Assembly: GCA_949316495.1 (NCBI GenBank)
Contig: OX439004.1
Location: 52,918,159 to 52,982,158, forward strand
DNA length: 64,000 bases
DNA from: Amphiduros pacificus
Lineage: Eukaryota > Annelida > Polychaeta > Phyllodocida > Hesionidae
Direction of reading: 5' to 3'
This document shows, piece after piece, positions 23,970 through 37,095 of this stretch. Below the pieces are notes generated by a model that saw only the letters and a list, made by a program, of their open reading frames with translations, was not told the origin of the DNA and did no database searches. Both the position numbers and the translations under genes were made by a program. Position 1 is the first letter of the stretch; the number at the start of each line of letters is the position of its first letter.

Positions 23970-25636
23970 TGTCCCCCACAGTACCATGGCCAAGCTGTCT
24001 TCCCATATAGGCCCATAACCTAGCTGTCTCTCCCTCACAGTACCATGGCCAAGCTGTCCCTCCCACACGGTACCATGACCTAGCTGTCTCTCCCCAACAG
24101 TACCATAACCTAGCTGTCTCTCCCCCCACATTACCATAACCTAGCTGTCTCTCCCCCACAGTACCATGACCTAGCTGTCTCTCCTCCGCAGTACCATGGC
24201 CAAGCTGTCCCTCCCCCACAGTACCATAACCTAGCTGTCTCTCCCCAACAGTACCATAACCTAGCTGTCTCTCTCCCACATTACCATAACCTAGCTGTCT
24301 CTCCCCCACAGTACCATGACCTAGCTGTCTCTCCTCCCACAGTACCATGACCTAGCTGTCTCTCCTCCACAGTACCATGACCTAGCTGTCTCTCCCCCAC
24401 AGTACCATAACCTAGCTGTCTCTCCCTCACAGTACCATGACCTAGCTGTCTCTCCCTCACAGTACCATGACCTAGCTGTCTCTCCTCCCACAGTACCATG
24501 ACCTAGCTGTCTCTCCTCCACAGTACCATGACCTAGCTGTCTCTCCCCCACAGTACCATAACCTAGCTGTCTCTCCCCAACAGTACCATAACCTAGCTGT
24601 CTCTCCCTCACAGTACCATGACCTAGCTGTCTCTCCTCCACAGTACCATAACCTAGCTGTCTCTCCCTCACAGTACCATAACCTAGCTGTCTCTCCCCAA
24701 CAGTACCATAACCTAGCTGTCTCTCCCTCACAGTACCATGACCTAGCTGTCTCTCCTCCACAGTACCATAACCTAGCTGTCTCTCCCTCACAGTACCATA
24801 ACCTAGCTGTCTCTCCCTCACAGTACCATAACCTAGCTGTCTCTCCCTCACAGTACCATAACCTAGCTGTCTCTCCCCCACAGTACCATGACCTAGCTGT
24901 CTCTCCCCAACAGTACCATAACCTAGCTGTCTCTCCCTCACAGTACCATGGCCTAGCTGTCTCTCCTCCTACAGTACCATGACCTAGCTGTCTCTCCTAC
25001 ACAGTACCATGACCTAGCTGTCTCTCCCCCACAGTACCATAACCTAGCTGTCTCTCCCCAACAGTACCATAACCTAGCTGTCTCTCCCTCACAGTACCAT
25101 GACCTAGCTGTCTCTCCTCCATAGTACCATGACTTAGCTGTCTCTCCTCCACAGTACCATAACCTAGCTGTCTCTCCCCCACAATACCATGACCTAGCTG
25201 TCTCTCCTCCACAGTACCATGACCTAGCTGTCTCTCCCCCACAGTACCATGACCTAGCTGTCTCTCCCTCACAGTACCATACCCTAGCTGTCTCTCCCTC
25301 ACAGTACCATAACCTAGCTGTCTCTCCCTCAAAGTACCATAACCTAGCTGTCTCTCCCTCACAGTACCATGACCTAGCTGTCTCTCCCTCACAGTACCAT
25401 GACCTAGCTGTCTCTCCCTCACAGTACCATGACCTAGCTGTCTCTCCCTCACAGTACCATGACCTAGCTGTCTCTCCCTCACAGTACCATAACCTAGCTG
25501 TCTCTCCCCCACAGTACCATGGCCAAGCTGTCTCTCCCCCACAGTACCATAACCTAGCTGTCTCTCCTCCACAGTACCATAACCTAGCTGTCTCTCCCCC
25601 ACACTACCATAGCCTCGCTGTCTCCCCTACAGGCCC
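23970..25636. repeat. 30-bp minisatellite, about 55 copies
   Basis: Units of ACAGTACCATRACCTAGCTG plus TCTCTCCYYC repeat at 30 bp, with occasional 31-bp copies. Sites CATAACC/CATGACC/CATGGCC and CCCCCA/CCCTCA/CCTCCA vary. Because 30 is divisible by three, a minus-strand frame stays open and would give a (RQLGHGTVGE)n peptide of about 200 residues in two blocks. I see no start context, splice pattern or family match to support a gene. Confidence 0.98.
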
Positions 25637-27907
25637 ATATCCTGTGATGGGTTTGAGAACTTGCTCGGGATTGTGAGAGGTGGGCATGGTTTGAAGGGAT
25701 TGGAGAGATGAGATCCATGTTAGGCCAGATGAGACCCTTCACCCCGGAGGCATGTTGGATCAGCAAGCAGAGAGGCCAGTAGACATATGCTGGAGGCCCG
25801 AAGCACATATCAGAGCTCCACAAAGGAGCCACATTATAACCAAGTCATCCCCTTTATTATATTTACATGCACCTTATAGCATATAAAGTTTCTATTTACG
25901 CTCACTTCATCCACATTGACGTTAGAGCCAATCATCTGACAGGGGAAGCATACATGTGACTGAATAAGTTCACACTAAATGTCACATGAAAATATTGTTG
26001 ATGACCACAAAGAATCCACATGGAATCATGCAATGGTCAAGCATGAACTGAGTGATCTTATTTACTTTTGGTCATGCATGAGTTAAGGAATATTTGGGAG
26101 AATATGATGGAAATATATGAGGCAACATTAAGTTAGACTTGGAGATTTTGCAGTTGTAAGCATTTGGAATATGTTTGTGTGTCAGTAATGCGGAGGGAAT
26201 ATTCATGACATTTATGGGGAAGCAAGCCCCATAGAGTGTGATAAACGGCAAGTCATTTCTTGCTGGTTCTGACAGGGTTGGATTGGTTGTAAATCCAATG
26301 TTAATATGAGCAGTATTTGAAAATATCACTTGTGGCACTGCAACCCCATGACTTCTGAGAAATAATTCAATAACATGTGTTACTTTCCCACCATAAACCC
26401 TCAAAGTCAGCTTTGGCAGGATATTCAGATTTAAGAGCAACTGATTCTGGGTGATGGATGCTTTTTCTTCTCTTAGTGATAGGGAAAAAAACTATTTTGA
26501 TAAAACATTCTCAGTAAGTTGTGTGTGCTTGTCTGGCCCACCGTTTGTTTCTGGCAGCCAACATCTTGACCAAGTGGGAAGACAAGACAGTGGTTTTATT
26601 AAGTAGACTAAAGTTTGACCAAGAAATTAAGGCAGCCATGTTTTTTTGGAGAGCAGACTTGTGGAGGCTTTCCTGGGAGTATTTTGTGTGCTGTTAATCA
26701 CCCAGCTTCATTTGTCACCTTTCACAGTGGATTAGACGTGTTGGTCTTGCCGTCTAGAACCACACTATGTAGAGGGCGCTCAAAACACCAGGAGCTCACC
26801 ATTTTTGTTGAAGTTGGCAATGCTAACTGATAGTCTTCCACAGTTTTTTGCTTTGTTCATTGGCTTTAAGCTGTGATTGGCATGGTCTGCGATAGATTAC
26901 ACATATACATAGCCAATCCCAGTCCCTAAAGAAGCGCCGGTCAAATCTTCTTGAACCAGACAATTGGATTTCTCAGGCCAATGGTCTCAGGTTGGACATA
27001 TAATTCACTTTACAGGAGGATAATTTTGGTATAAAATAATTATGTCTAGGGCAATGGGGGTGTTATCTGATATATACGCGCCGTTGGAAAGACCGAGGTC
27101 TGGATACGCACAGTGACGTATGCCTAGCATGAAAATGTCCAGACCAGTTTGCAGCAACTTGCTGATTGGGGCAGCGGAGAAAATTGAATAGAGCTGCTGA
27201 CGAGGACCGAGGCATCTAACTGTCTCACCCTGGGTCTGATGTTCAGACCTCAATGTGCATTTAGAAAATTGCATTGCGTGTTGTTTCCAGCTGATATTCC
27301 CAGCATGGCTGCTGATTTTGTTTTACTTGTATAGATTACGACTGGCAGGTCAATGCTTGCCAGTCAAGGGTTCACTTTTATTTGTGGTTAACTGCTGCTT
27401 TTTTAAAAACCAAAATGGTGTTCTAGCCTTAAAAGTATGGTTGAGTACATTTTTGTCATTTTCTCTATGGACTATTTGCACATTGTAAAATAAGTGCAGT
27501 AAAGATTCCTGACAGATAACTCGCTGACTTGATGGCTTTTAAAAATCTTTTCATTATTGATTTTACGCAACATTTGATACGGTGCAAAAAGCACAGTCAA
27601 ACACGGCTAGATTCTTTATAGATGACGCGCTGCCTCTACAGCATTAGCACGCTTGAGATACATCAAAGTTCTTTGGCTATCGTTACAGATATGGATTAGG
27701 TATTGAGATGTGCACCATGGTAGATTGATCAGCCATGCTAGAGTCTAAATCCCTGCTACACATGTCTGTGGCCTCGGGCGTCGCACCGCTCTGTCCAAGC
27801 CACCCCGACTAATGCCTCACACTCCACACACAGACACTCCGCCAACTGCAGCCATTCTGTCGTTCAGAGCACATGTTTTTGGGAGAGCATCAATTGATGA
27901 GAATCTG
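25637..27907. other. unique sequence with dispersed-module copies
   Basis: No gene recognised. A dispersed-module copy on the minus strand lies at 25,921-25,990. A looser match is TTTTGGTCATGCATGAG near 26,063. Confidence 0.55.
25921..25990 (-). repeat. dispersed module copy M2
   Basis: On the minus strand the copy reads TTATTCAGTCACATGTATGC followed by TTGGCTCTAAC. It aligns with M7 at 59.1 kb and M8 at 60.0 kb. It sits about 285 bp right of the 30-bp array. Confidence 0.5.
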
Positions 27908-28255
27908 GAACGGGTGACATGGCACTTGTCTCAAGTGAAACATTTGCTGCGGGCAGTCTGCACAGTTAAATAAAACTGCTTGATTCTGATATATGTCTTG
28001 CAAGAATCTTTTATGGAAGAATCATGATCTCATATAAATATTTATATCGGGTTTAGATTTATGAGGCAAAAACATTTCAAAATGGAGTGGACATGATACT
28101 TTTCTCAAGTAAAACATTAGCTGCAGGCAGTCTGCAGAGGTACATAGAACTGCTTGATTTAGATGTCATGCTAGAATCCTTTATCGAAGAATCATGATTT
28201 TATCAAAATATTTATATTTAGTTTGGATTTATGTGAAAACAACATTTCTAAAAGC
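27908..28255. repeat. old tandem duplication, 174-bp period, 2 copies
   Basis: GGCAGTCTGCA at about 27,953 recurs at 28,127 (174 bp). The flanking TCTCAAGT, ACTGCTTGATT, GAAGAATCATGAT and AATATTTATAT motifs recur in the same order, with many substitutions and a few indels. Confidence 0.85.
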
Positions 28256-30274
28256 CTCCACTGTCTATAGGGAGGCAAAAGTTGAGATGAAAGTGTTAAA
28301 GTTCCTGAACTGTATTATCTGTGAAATGAGATGGTCAGTTGTGCAGGGCATCAGGGGCCTCATTATATGGTTGGTTCTGTAGAGCACTAGGGGGCCTCGT
28401 TAGATGGTGCATTAACACTATTGTAAAGCCACACATAAGATAGTGAGAAACTCTCGCTGGACAAATACAGCTTAGTCTTACCTACGCTGGACCGCGCCTT
28501 AATCTCAGCCTCTAATATGGGGCGATTCTGATCTGTGATAAATGGCAGAAACCTGCCAGAAAATTGGACTGGTCCCCTCACAAGGGACTCTGCCTCCTCA
28601 TATTGTATGAGCAAACAGTTTTGTGGCACCAGCAGAGGACCATGGAAGACTAAATCAAACCACAAATGGGATTCTCACCTCATGTGTGGTGAAGAAACAC
28701 TGTGATTGTTTGACCTGAAATAGGGAATTTTGGGATATTTTGCACTTCATAATGTTCAAGAGTCTGTGGATGATGAGGGCACAAATTTGATTTTAGGACA
28801 CTACATGGCACGCATCATAATTCTGGAGACTCAGAAAGATAAAGTTATCAGATCTGGAGATTTCAGATATTTTTATAACATAAAACTCTGGGCATATATT
28901 CAGCTAATAATTCACAATTTGTTCAATAATATAGACTGCCCAGCTGCTACAAGAAAACTTGATATAAGATGAAGAGAAATTAAATCACATAGGGGTATGA
29001 TACATATATACAGCACCTAGTTCACTAAATTGGTTTGATAGAAATTATTTTTGCTATATTTGATTTGAGGCACATTTTATGACAACCAAGGTTTTAATAC
29101 CAGGGTTTTGCAACCTTGTTATCTTCCCTTTGAACACATGTTGGATAGAGCACGTTTTTTTATCAGCCTTGTTCACAGTTAATATTGTAGAAATAAGCAA
29201 GATGTTCATGCTTTGAGCATTTGTATGTTGGGTAGATACAGTTCTCCCATTGGTTTACTTGTCAACTTTATCTCTCAGATGTCACTGCCAGTTTTGTCTA
29301 GTCTGGTGGCCAACACATCATGAACAGATAAGGTGGGTAGATCCAAGGGGTGGGACCAGTCCCCATGTCTTGCTGGCAGTCACAGGCTTGTAATTAAGCA
29401 ACACTCATCCAACACTGGCTTTGACTGGTACCCATACGTGTGCTAAAGCTCTGATAAGCTACAAGGATGGACCAGACAAGTCTGGGGGGCTCAACCTGCA
29501 AGAAAAACCCATTTTTGATGAGAAGGATAAAGGAGGGACTCAGGTCGTGAAGTTGGTGTACATCTGTAGCCCTGGGAGTTTGGGGGTCGAGAGCTAAACC
29601 CATTGACCTCTCCTGGGTCCTGCATATGATTGATGGCTCACGGCAATGGAGCTGGGTCTTTTGGGGAACAAGATGTCGGCCAGAAGAAGTCTAGCTTGTT
29701 TGGAATCCAAATGTTATTTGACAGCGTGTAAAGAGATTGGGGGCTTTGCTCACAGTATACCACAGGCCGGGGTTCTCCGACTTAATCCCCAATGCTCTGG
29801 TATGGGTGCATAATGCCTGATATTTTACAGTTAAAAGTCCTGTATGGTTGCATTGTTTCTGATATCCCCAGTTGATATTTGTGTTGATTGTCTCCAGCTG
29901 AATGTCCATGCGTGGATATTTTGTGTGATAGCTCCAGCACAATGTTCCACATGGGTTCATTGTGCTTGATATTTCAGATCTCCCCAGAATATATTGTATT
30001 TGTAATATCAATTGAAACTTCTAATTAATGTCCAGGAGATAATTTGGTCAAAAGTGACAAATTTTGCAGATTAGATAAATTGCTAATTAAAATGGTTTGT
30101 CACAGACTGATTAAACACATTGTTTGCTGGAAGTATAGCTATGGATGAAAAAAATCTTTTCTGCAGTTAGAGACAAACATCTACTTGGTCACCAAAAATG
30201 TGACCAAAAAATATCATAAAGACCATATTATGGAATGCACAAAGTGTGCAGGACGACAGAGTGCCACACAGTGT
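28256..30274. other. unique sequence, no gene seen
   Basis: Frames of up to about 106 codons are unremarkable. A short near-repeat of GGGCCTCRTTAKATGGT lies at about 28,350 and 28,393. Confidence 0.55.
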
Positions 30275-30335
30275 CCATACATGACCTTATTTGGTCACGG
30301 TTACGTCTGACCATTTAGATGCTCGCCTCCAACGG
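30275..30335 (+). repeat. dispersed module copy M3
   Basis: CATGACCTTATTTGGTCACG is followed by TTACGTCTGACCATTTAGATG and CTCCAACGG. The core TATTTGGTCACG is shared with M4 and M5. It lies about 365 bp left of the 25-bp array. Confidence 0.55.
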
Positions 30336-30699
30336 ATAGATTACAAAAAAACCACAAGGAAATAGTTATATACTTCAGCTGTAGTGACCACACTCCAGAC
30401 AGAGACAGATTGCTTCAACTCATCCCCTCTGTCCAGGCAAAACACAATACCGGCAGAATAACAAATGTTTCTTCATTATGTGCAGACACAAGCAAATTAC
30501 CAGTACTCCCCTCTGTATGGGGTGGTATGAGTGAGAGTACGCTGAGATATGGCCTAGTCATACATCACTCTAATGAAATCACTTTGATGTTTCAGTCTCC
30601 GGGAAAACCTCATCAAGAGCTGTTTGTTTTGGGGATTGCAATGATGGAATTGGTATAAAATACATATGCTAGTCGTGCCAGAAAATTTAAACAAGATGA

Positions 30700-31208
30700 A
30701 TGTTTCCTATGATACGCAAGTTAACCATTCCCAATGATACAAAATTTTATTTTATTCTTGTGATAGGTAGGTTGACTTTTTCCTGTAATATACAAGTTTA
30801 TTATTTCCAGTGATATGCAAGTTTATTATTTCCAGTGATATACAAGTTGACTATTTCCTGTGATATACAAGTTTATTATTTCCAGTGATATGCAAGTTTA
30901 TTATTTCCAGTGATATACAAGTTGACCATTTCCTGTGATATACAAGTTGACCATTTCCTGTGATATACAAGTTTATTATTTCCAGTGATATACAAGTTGA
31001 CTATTTCCTGTGATATACAAGTTTATTATTTGCAGTGATATACAAGTTGACTATTTCCTGTGATATACACGTTTATTATTTCCAGTTATATACAAGTTGA
31101 CTTTTTCCTGTGATATACAAGTTTATTATTTCCAGTGATATACAAGTTCACTGTTCCTTTCATGTGTCAATTGACTGTTTCCTATGATATACAAGTTAAC
31201 CTTTTGCC
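30700..31208. repeat. 25-bp minisatellite, about 20 copies
   Basis: Units of TGATATACAAGTT plus TATTATTTCCAG or GACTATTTCCTG repeat at 25 bp. The two forms partly alternate, giving a 50-bp dimer. Both ends decay gradually into diverged copies, which suggests an older array with a younger centre. Related 25-bp units occur at 59.3 kb (minus), 61.84 kb (plus) and singly at about 17.99 kb. Confidence 0.95.
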
Positions 31209-31860
31209 AACTTTTGAAAATAACTACTTTCTTTGTATTTTACATTTGTTTGCAAATGAATTTAATGCCAACAAGAAATACTTTATTTCATATCACTTGA
31301 TGCATAATTTTTTTTTAATCAGCGTTTGAACATGTATTTTTCACTCAGACTGAGAGGTATTAATAATTTGTGATTCACACATAGCTTTTTAAGGTGTGAA
31401 ATCACATAGAGTCCCAGTATAATAAGAGACTTCAGTAGGCAGGTGGTCAGAACAAAACAGCCGGAAATTGCTCCGTCGGCATTCCAGAACGGAATGAGAA
31501 CCTGGACATGAAATTAGGACAATCGGCAAGCTTGCACAATTAGATTTGGCGGGGTGCTGATGAGGACCCTGGCTACACGTGTAGTGAACGACCACAAAGA
31601 GACGCACGTAGGCCTCCGTATCTGCTTCTCTTGTCCGCAGGATTTGTAAATGTGTGTATTTATTCACAAATCTTTTTATTTATTTACACATATTTATTTA
31701 AATTAAACTGGTGCCTTATACCAATCTGAGATGTAGCACTATCTATCTGACCTTATTCCTCAGGAGAGGTTTATGGAGTGGATGATATTTGTGCTATGGG
31801 GAACCAAATTTAAAAAAAAGAATGTTAAGAAGAATCATGTTTAAGTAAGGTACTGATGTG

Positions 31861-31885
31861 TATATATATATATATATATATATAT
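31861..31885. repeat. (TA)n microsatellite
   Basis: About 12 uninterrupted TA dinucleotides. Confidence 0.97.
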
Positions 31886-33015
31886 TCAGAGTAAGCTTTC
31901 ACGTGTAATTCAGTTGAAAGTATGACTTGAATATTAAGCTTTGACACACAAGCAGATGAAGACAGAGATGACAGGTGATTGTCTTCACGGAGACAAGAAG
32001 TGTCGTTTTGGAGTGTTTGGCGGAGTGCAGTTGGCACAAGGAGACCCTAGTGGACGATGCCAGAGTGTTTGACACTCGGTGCCACAGGCTCCCATAAACC
32101 CATCTCTGTTCCTCCTGCATCCTTGTAGCATGTGCTTGATGCCGGAGTATGTACCGGATGACGCCGGAGTATGTACCGGATGACCAGGCTGGGGATGTGA
32201 TTAGAGCCGGTTCTGTGCTCAGAGGAGACGTGGAGTAGTGGGTGCGTGTACTGCTACCTGCTGGCTAACGTCATAAGAACTGCAGTCAGGGTGTTTTGTA
32301 CTCTAACTTGCCAGGATGTAAGGCAAACTGCTTGTTTGTGCTTTATGTATCATAACAGAAAACATCTACATGAACATGCTGGAAGAAAGACAAACAACCT
32401 CTCTTTCATCAGGCTGTATATATGTAAAATGATGTCAAACAAAGTTTTTAATTTTCTTCTGGAGCTTGCATATTTACAAATTTAAACAAGTATGAGGGGA
32501 ATAGCATGCTGATGCTGGTGTTCCCCGGTGTATTTAATAAGCATTAGTTTAATGACATCCTGCCATGCTCAAGTTTAATTTATAAGCATCCTGCCACGCC
32601 CCTCATGTTTTTAACAAACTATAGTGGTATTATATTCTGTCATTCCCCAACTATGTTATTGACGAAGGATATAGGTATGACAGCATGTAGCTCTATATTT
32701 TGCCCCAACTATGTTACTGCTGCTGCTGCTGCTGTGATGTAATTAAGTACGGGACAAGTCCTTCAAACATGGCAGAGTCTCACCATGTCAATCTGGAGAT
32801 GCTAAAATTAAAACATTGCGGAGTATTACATCAGTGGTGTAAGATGTCATAACTATGATCACGCTGAGTGCTATCACCGAGTGGCATCGCGGGAGCAATG
32901 CCCGATCACTTACGACGAGCTCTGTGAGGGCTTGGCTTATTTGCTGTATGTCTCATAATGCAGGGACTCGTGTGTCCTTATCAGACAAGGACACAGGAAG
33001 AAGATACCGTATTAG

Positions 33016-33039
33016 TGGGGGGGGGGGAGAGAGGGGGGA
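33016..33039. repeat. G-rich tract
   Basis: A run of about 11 G, then GAGAGA, then six G and more. It has the potential to form a G-quadruplex on the + strand. Confidence 0.85.
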
Positions 33040-33098
33040 GGTTCTCTAGAGTATCCAGGCATTCACCATGTCATTGTGATTGAAAGCGACAAAGCCAC

Positions 33099-33119
33099 TT
33101 ATTGGTTGCCATAGCAACC
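33099..33119. promoter_or_regulatory. candidate RFX X-box next to an inverted CCAAT box
   Basis: GGTTGCCATAGCAACC fits the RFX X-box consensus (GTNRCC, 0-3 nt, RGYAAC), with both half-sites intact. ATTGG, the inverted CCAAT of NF-Y, overlaps its left end. No nearby first exon is visible, so this would be an enhancer-type site if real. One such match in 64 kb could also be chance. Confidence 0.35.
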
Positions 33120-35778
33120 AGGTGAAGATGGCCTGTCATGCTGTCTGTGTCTGGTCATGTCATATGATGTAATGTTTAATGCTGTATATACATTATGTCT
33201 GCATCTTTGCCAAGTGGCAACATAAAAAGTCTACAAAAAACTTGTCTGATGTGTATTAAAGTTCTTCATCTTGTGATACACTTTTGTAAATTTATCTCAG
33301 AATAATTTTATGTATTGCAGTGAGAGGAGTATGACCTAGCAGAATATGATATGAAATGGAGGCTGTGTGCAGTCTGCATTGTTAGAGACACAGCTCCACT
33401 AGCCAAAAGCTATCTGAGCCAGTCTGAATGCCTTGTCTGGATAACAAAATTCTGTTTAAAGATTCCAGACTCTTAAGGCATTATAACAAGTCATGTTTTT
33501 TATTGGAGCCAAACACATCATAACAGGCCATGGCATGGCATTATGTATTCAGGGACACATATGGTTCTTGTGACATAAATTCTTTTTTTTAAACCAATGT
33601 TTGGCTGCATCTGGTAAGTGGTACCATGCCTCTAAATGAATGGAGCCCGTACATTCACTGGTCATTCTTGGTATATATGATAATATAATAGTGATATCAG
33701 ATGTTCTGATCTTGTATAATACTTTGCATCCAGCCCCAAGAGTGGGATAAATATACAGGCAATGTATCACATATCATGAAGAGTCACTGCCTGCAGAGAC
33801 CACCAGCCAGCTGCAGCCACTTCTGGGTATTATAAATTTGCAACAAATGGCTTTTTGTTCATATTCATACAGAATGGTGATATTCAGAGAAACATATTAG
33901 TCTGGTGTCATAGAAATATCATTGATAACTATGGACACATTATCCCCTGAGAATAACATGCAGGAGGTGCCTCACACAATCATCGTCATCTCATCAAGCT
34001 AGACATTTGTTCCATAAACTTGGGCATGAATGAAGAATGACACAAAGTCCCAAAGCAGGCAAGTTTGATATATTTGGGCAACCAAATTTAAAGGTTGGCC
34101 TGATCAGTTCATTTGGTAACCTTGCTCACAAATATATAGTCCAATATTCATTTCATTGAAAGTTTGGACATGTCGTATAGTTTGTCATACTATCACTTCA
34201 ACATTTATGCAATGTTTAATATTTTGAGCAAAGCTACCATCATCTGGGTGTTTTATAAATATTTTTACAACATTACCGTTCAATATCACAGCATAAAAAG
34301 TTGGGTTTGGGTTCACTGCATATTATCATGTATTAAATAGAATATTAGAAAATATATATGAGAGCTCAGGTAATTTAACAGCTTTGGAATAGTAAAAATT
34401 TCTACCATATATTCGAAAAAAGATTCTTGTTCTCGTTCCTGTATTTATTCTTTAAAACGAGGCATAGCATAGCTACTGTAGAGCATAGCTACTGCAGTGA
34501 AAGGGAGAAATACACTGTCATTCTGTCTGTCCATCAACTTTGATCTTCCTTTCTGCAACGACTGATCTTGGTTATTAGTAAGCTGTATTTCCAAGGAACC
34601 AATTCTTTCTATTTCTATTAGGCTCAGACTTTTCTATTTTTTGTCTGATTTAAAAAAATAGTTCATAGCTATCACTGAGTTGTCAAGGAGGCTGCCATTT
34701 CGAATAACATGACAAATATTAACCAATGAGAATCAAGATAAAAATTCAGTATGTAACATGCATTTTTGATTGGTCAAAATTATCATCTGCTCAAATGCTC
34801 TGGGAGAGGATTTAAATGATCCATTTATGAAGCATTTTTGAGGCATTAGAAACAGGAAATGTTCAGCATAGCTCCAAAGCCATTGGCCTATGTTTTCTAA
34901 TTTCCCATCTATCCTGGGTCAAAACCAGAACTGTTATTTTATGACTTTCAAAGGAAAAGTCATAGCCTCTGTAAATATCAAATAAAAATATTAATTTGTA
35001 GATATAAAATGTAAATATCTAAATTATCAACATATTTGGTCATATTAGAAACATGGAAACAACTCTTCTCCTGTATTATAAAAAAAATATTTTTGGAGGG
35101 GAATATATAAATGTATTATTTGCTTCAGCCCCAGTAGGCTTTTATTTATAATTTTCCTGGCCAGATCTATGTGTTGTTGAGGACATGTGGCGCCCCCTTC
35201 ATTACAGTGGTCTCCCAGGAGACACATATGATATCAGCAGATTGGAATCAAATGGTCAGCACATTTGAGCCGCCCCTCCGAGGATTTTCTGATGGGAAGT
35301 CCCTTGTGTTTCTGTCGACATTAACGGACAGCATGGCTCTCACAGGAGTTGGTTAATGTCTGACGACCAATCCAACGCTAGTCAGAGAATGGCTCGCAAT
35401 ATGGGTCAGAAAACCCCATCCCTGCTCAATGGCGACTTTATTGCTGGTTTCCCAGTGGAAGAAGGTCTTTCTCAATGAAGCAAATCAGCCTTGAAAAAGG
35501 AAATATTGAATGCTTGGATATGGGGCACACAGGGCGCTCCCTGGTGGCAGTTTTCACACTTGGCTTACTCTAATGGCGAGAAGAAGGAATGAGTTTACTT
35601 GCTTTGGCTTTGTGCACATGCATCATCTAGTCTATCATCTTTCTGAACCCTTGCAAACTCCCAAAGTCAATGTCTGGTCTTGTCAATGGGAGAAATGTTG
35701 ATAGAGATAAAAAAAAGGATAAAAGTGTTTGATGAAACTCAAATGTCTACTGGATGTCTACTGGAAGTAGAAAACTTG

Positions 35779-36254
35779 ACCTTGTAACCACTGTCAGTAT
35801 CCCAGATGACCTTGTAAAAAAAAAAAATTATAATTTTATTAATAAAATAAAAAATGTATGTTTTATCGACTGTATGGTCTCTTATGGCTCAATTTGAGCT
35901 CCTGGTTGTATTGTAATATATTGATATGAAATGTGTAACACCAGAAGAGACAATAAAAAATTATTCAGTGTCAGTGTCAGTGTCAGTGTAACCACTGTCA
36001 GTATCCCAGATGACCTTGTAACCACTGTCAGTATCCCAGATGACCTTGTAACCACTGTCAGTATCCCAGATGACCTTGTAACCACTGTCAGTATCCCAGA
36101 TGACCTTGTAACCACTGTCAGTATCCCAGATGACCTTGTAACCACTGTCAGTATCCCAGATGACCTTGTAACCACTGTCAGTATCCCAGATGACCTTGTA
36201 ACCACTGTCAGTATCCCAGATGACCTTGTAACCACTGTCAGTATCCCAGATGAC
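35779..36254. repeat. 30-bp minisatellite, 9 copies plus one outlying copy split by an insertion
   Basis: Nine near-identical units (CCACTGTCAGTATCCCAGAT plus GACCTTGTAA) run from about 35,990 to 36,254. A further unit with the same flanks lies at 35,779-35,817. The two blocks are separated by about 170 bp that begins with poly(A) and ends with four AGTGTC-type hexamers. TGTAA occurs at both junctions, so the spacer looks like an insertion into an existing array. Open frames occur on both strands because 30 is a multiple of three. Confidence 0.95.
35818..35987. other. about 170-bp insertion inside the 30-bp array
   Basis: It starts with an A-run of about 13, is AT-rich and ends in (TCAGTG)4. 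The possible target duplication is TGTAA. The A-run at one end is compatible with a minus-strand retroposed sequence only if the strand assignment is reversed, so the mechanism is open. Confidence 0.45.
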
Positions 36255-37095
36255 ACAAGCATAACACAGCAACCAGTATATCTGCTTTTATCAGTCAGAG
36301 CTACACACCTATATGACCATGCATAAATGTGACCAAATAGGTTCACACTCTCCTCATGCTGGAAACAATATGGTCAAAGTATGGCCTCGACAAAATCAAA
36401 GCGGGGGACTTAAATTTGGGTGCGGTCACTCCGATAGTTAGTTTGTCTGCATGTAGTGTTAGATAAAGTCCTAGAGTTTGCTCAGATTGTTTTCATATTA
36501 CACAGACACATTGTATATATTCAATATCTGGGAAGAGTTTGATAATGGCTGTGATAGGAAAATTTCTATTGCCATGGTAATAACTTTACCGAAAATCTTG
36601 TTCTTGTTAAATTGTGAGTAAATACACTCATGACACCAACTGCTCATATCTTATAAGTCAGTCATGCTGTTGAGACTGCTCACACTGTAATTATGTATAC
36701 TTGCACACACCTTGAACATAACAAAATTAGAAAATTGGTTTTCACCATCTGCCAAACTAAATAACAAAGTTGAGAATACAGCACTTGATGCTGAACATTC
36801 GTAACTCCTTAACATTTCAATTTACACAATTTTCAAAGGTTTTTTTGGGCAACAAATATCGAGTTGTAGATTTGTTTGTCAGAGGAGAGTTTCACGGTGA
36901 CATTGATGAATTGTTTCCAACCTCTGCATTAACTGCCTGCCCTGCTGCTGTCAATATCAACCGTGCCACCACGATTATTATGGGATGTAGATTATTGTAT
37001 GATGTAGAAATTATGGGATCTAGCATTCAGAGTTGTTTTGGATATGCTATTGTGAGAATTTAACTGTTTATGAGATGTTAAGGGAACAGAATATA
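36255..37095. other. unique sequence with a module copy and proto-repeats
   Basis: The module copy M4 is at 36,295-36,349. From 36,977 to 37,022, isolated ATTATGGGATGTAG and AAATTATGGGATCTAG motifs foreshadow the 27-bp array that starts at about 37,096. Confidence 0.55.
36295..36349 (-). repeat. dispersed module copy M4
   Basis: On the minus strand the copy reads ACCTATTTGGTCACATTT, then ATGCATGGTCATATAGG, then GTGTAGCTCTGACTG. This is the clearest copy of the module. It lies 41 bp right of the 30-bp array. Confidence 0.6.

Larger units (their letters stand above)
31209..35778. other. long unique stretch with small simple repeats
   Basis: No coding sequence recognised. It contains (TA)n at 31,861-31,885, a 22-bp tandem duplication of GCCGGAGTATGTACCGGATG at 32,141-32,184, a short (CTG)n run near 32,715, a G-rich run at 33,016-33,039 and an X-box-like palindrome at 33,104-33,119. 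Two AGCATAGCTACTG copies lie near 34,465-34,495. Confidence 0.55.

Noticed and set aside
23928-25602. (RQLGHGTVGE)n minus-strand frames of about 200 codons
   Set aside because: The 30-bp period keeps the frame, there is no flanking coding sequence, and the reading frame breaks wherever a 31-bp unit occurs.
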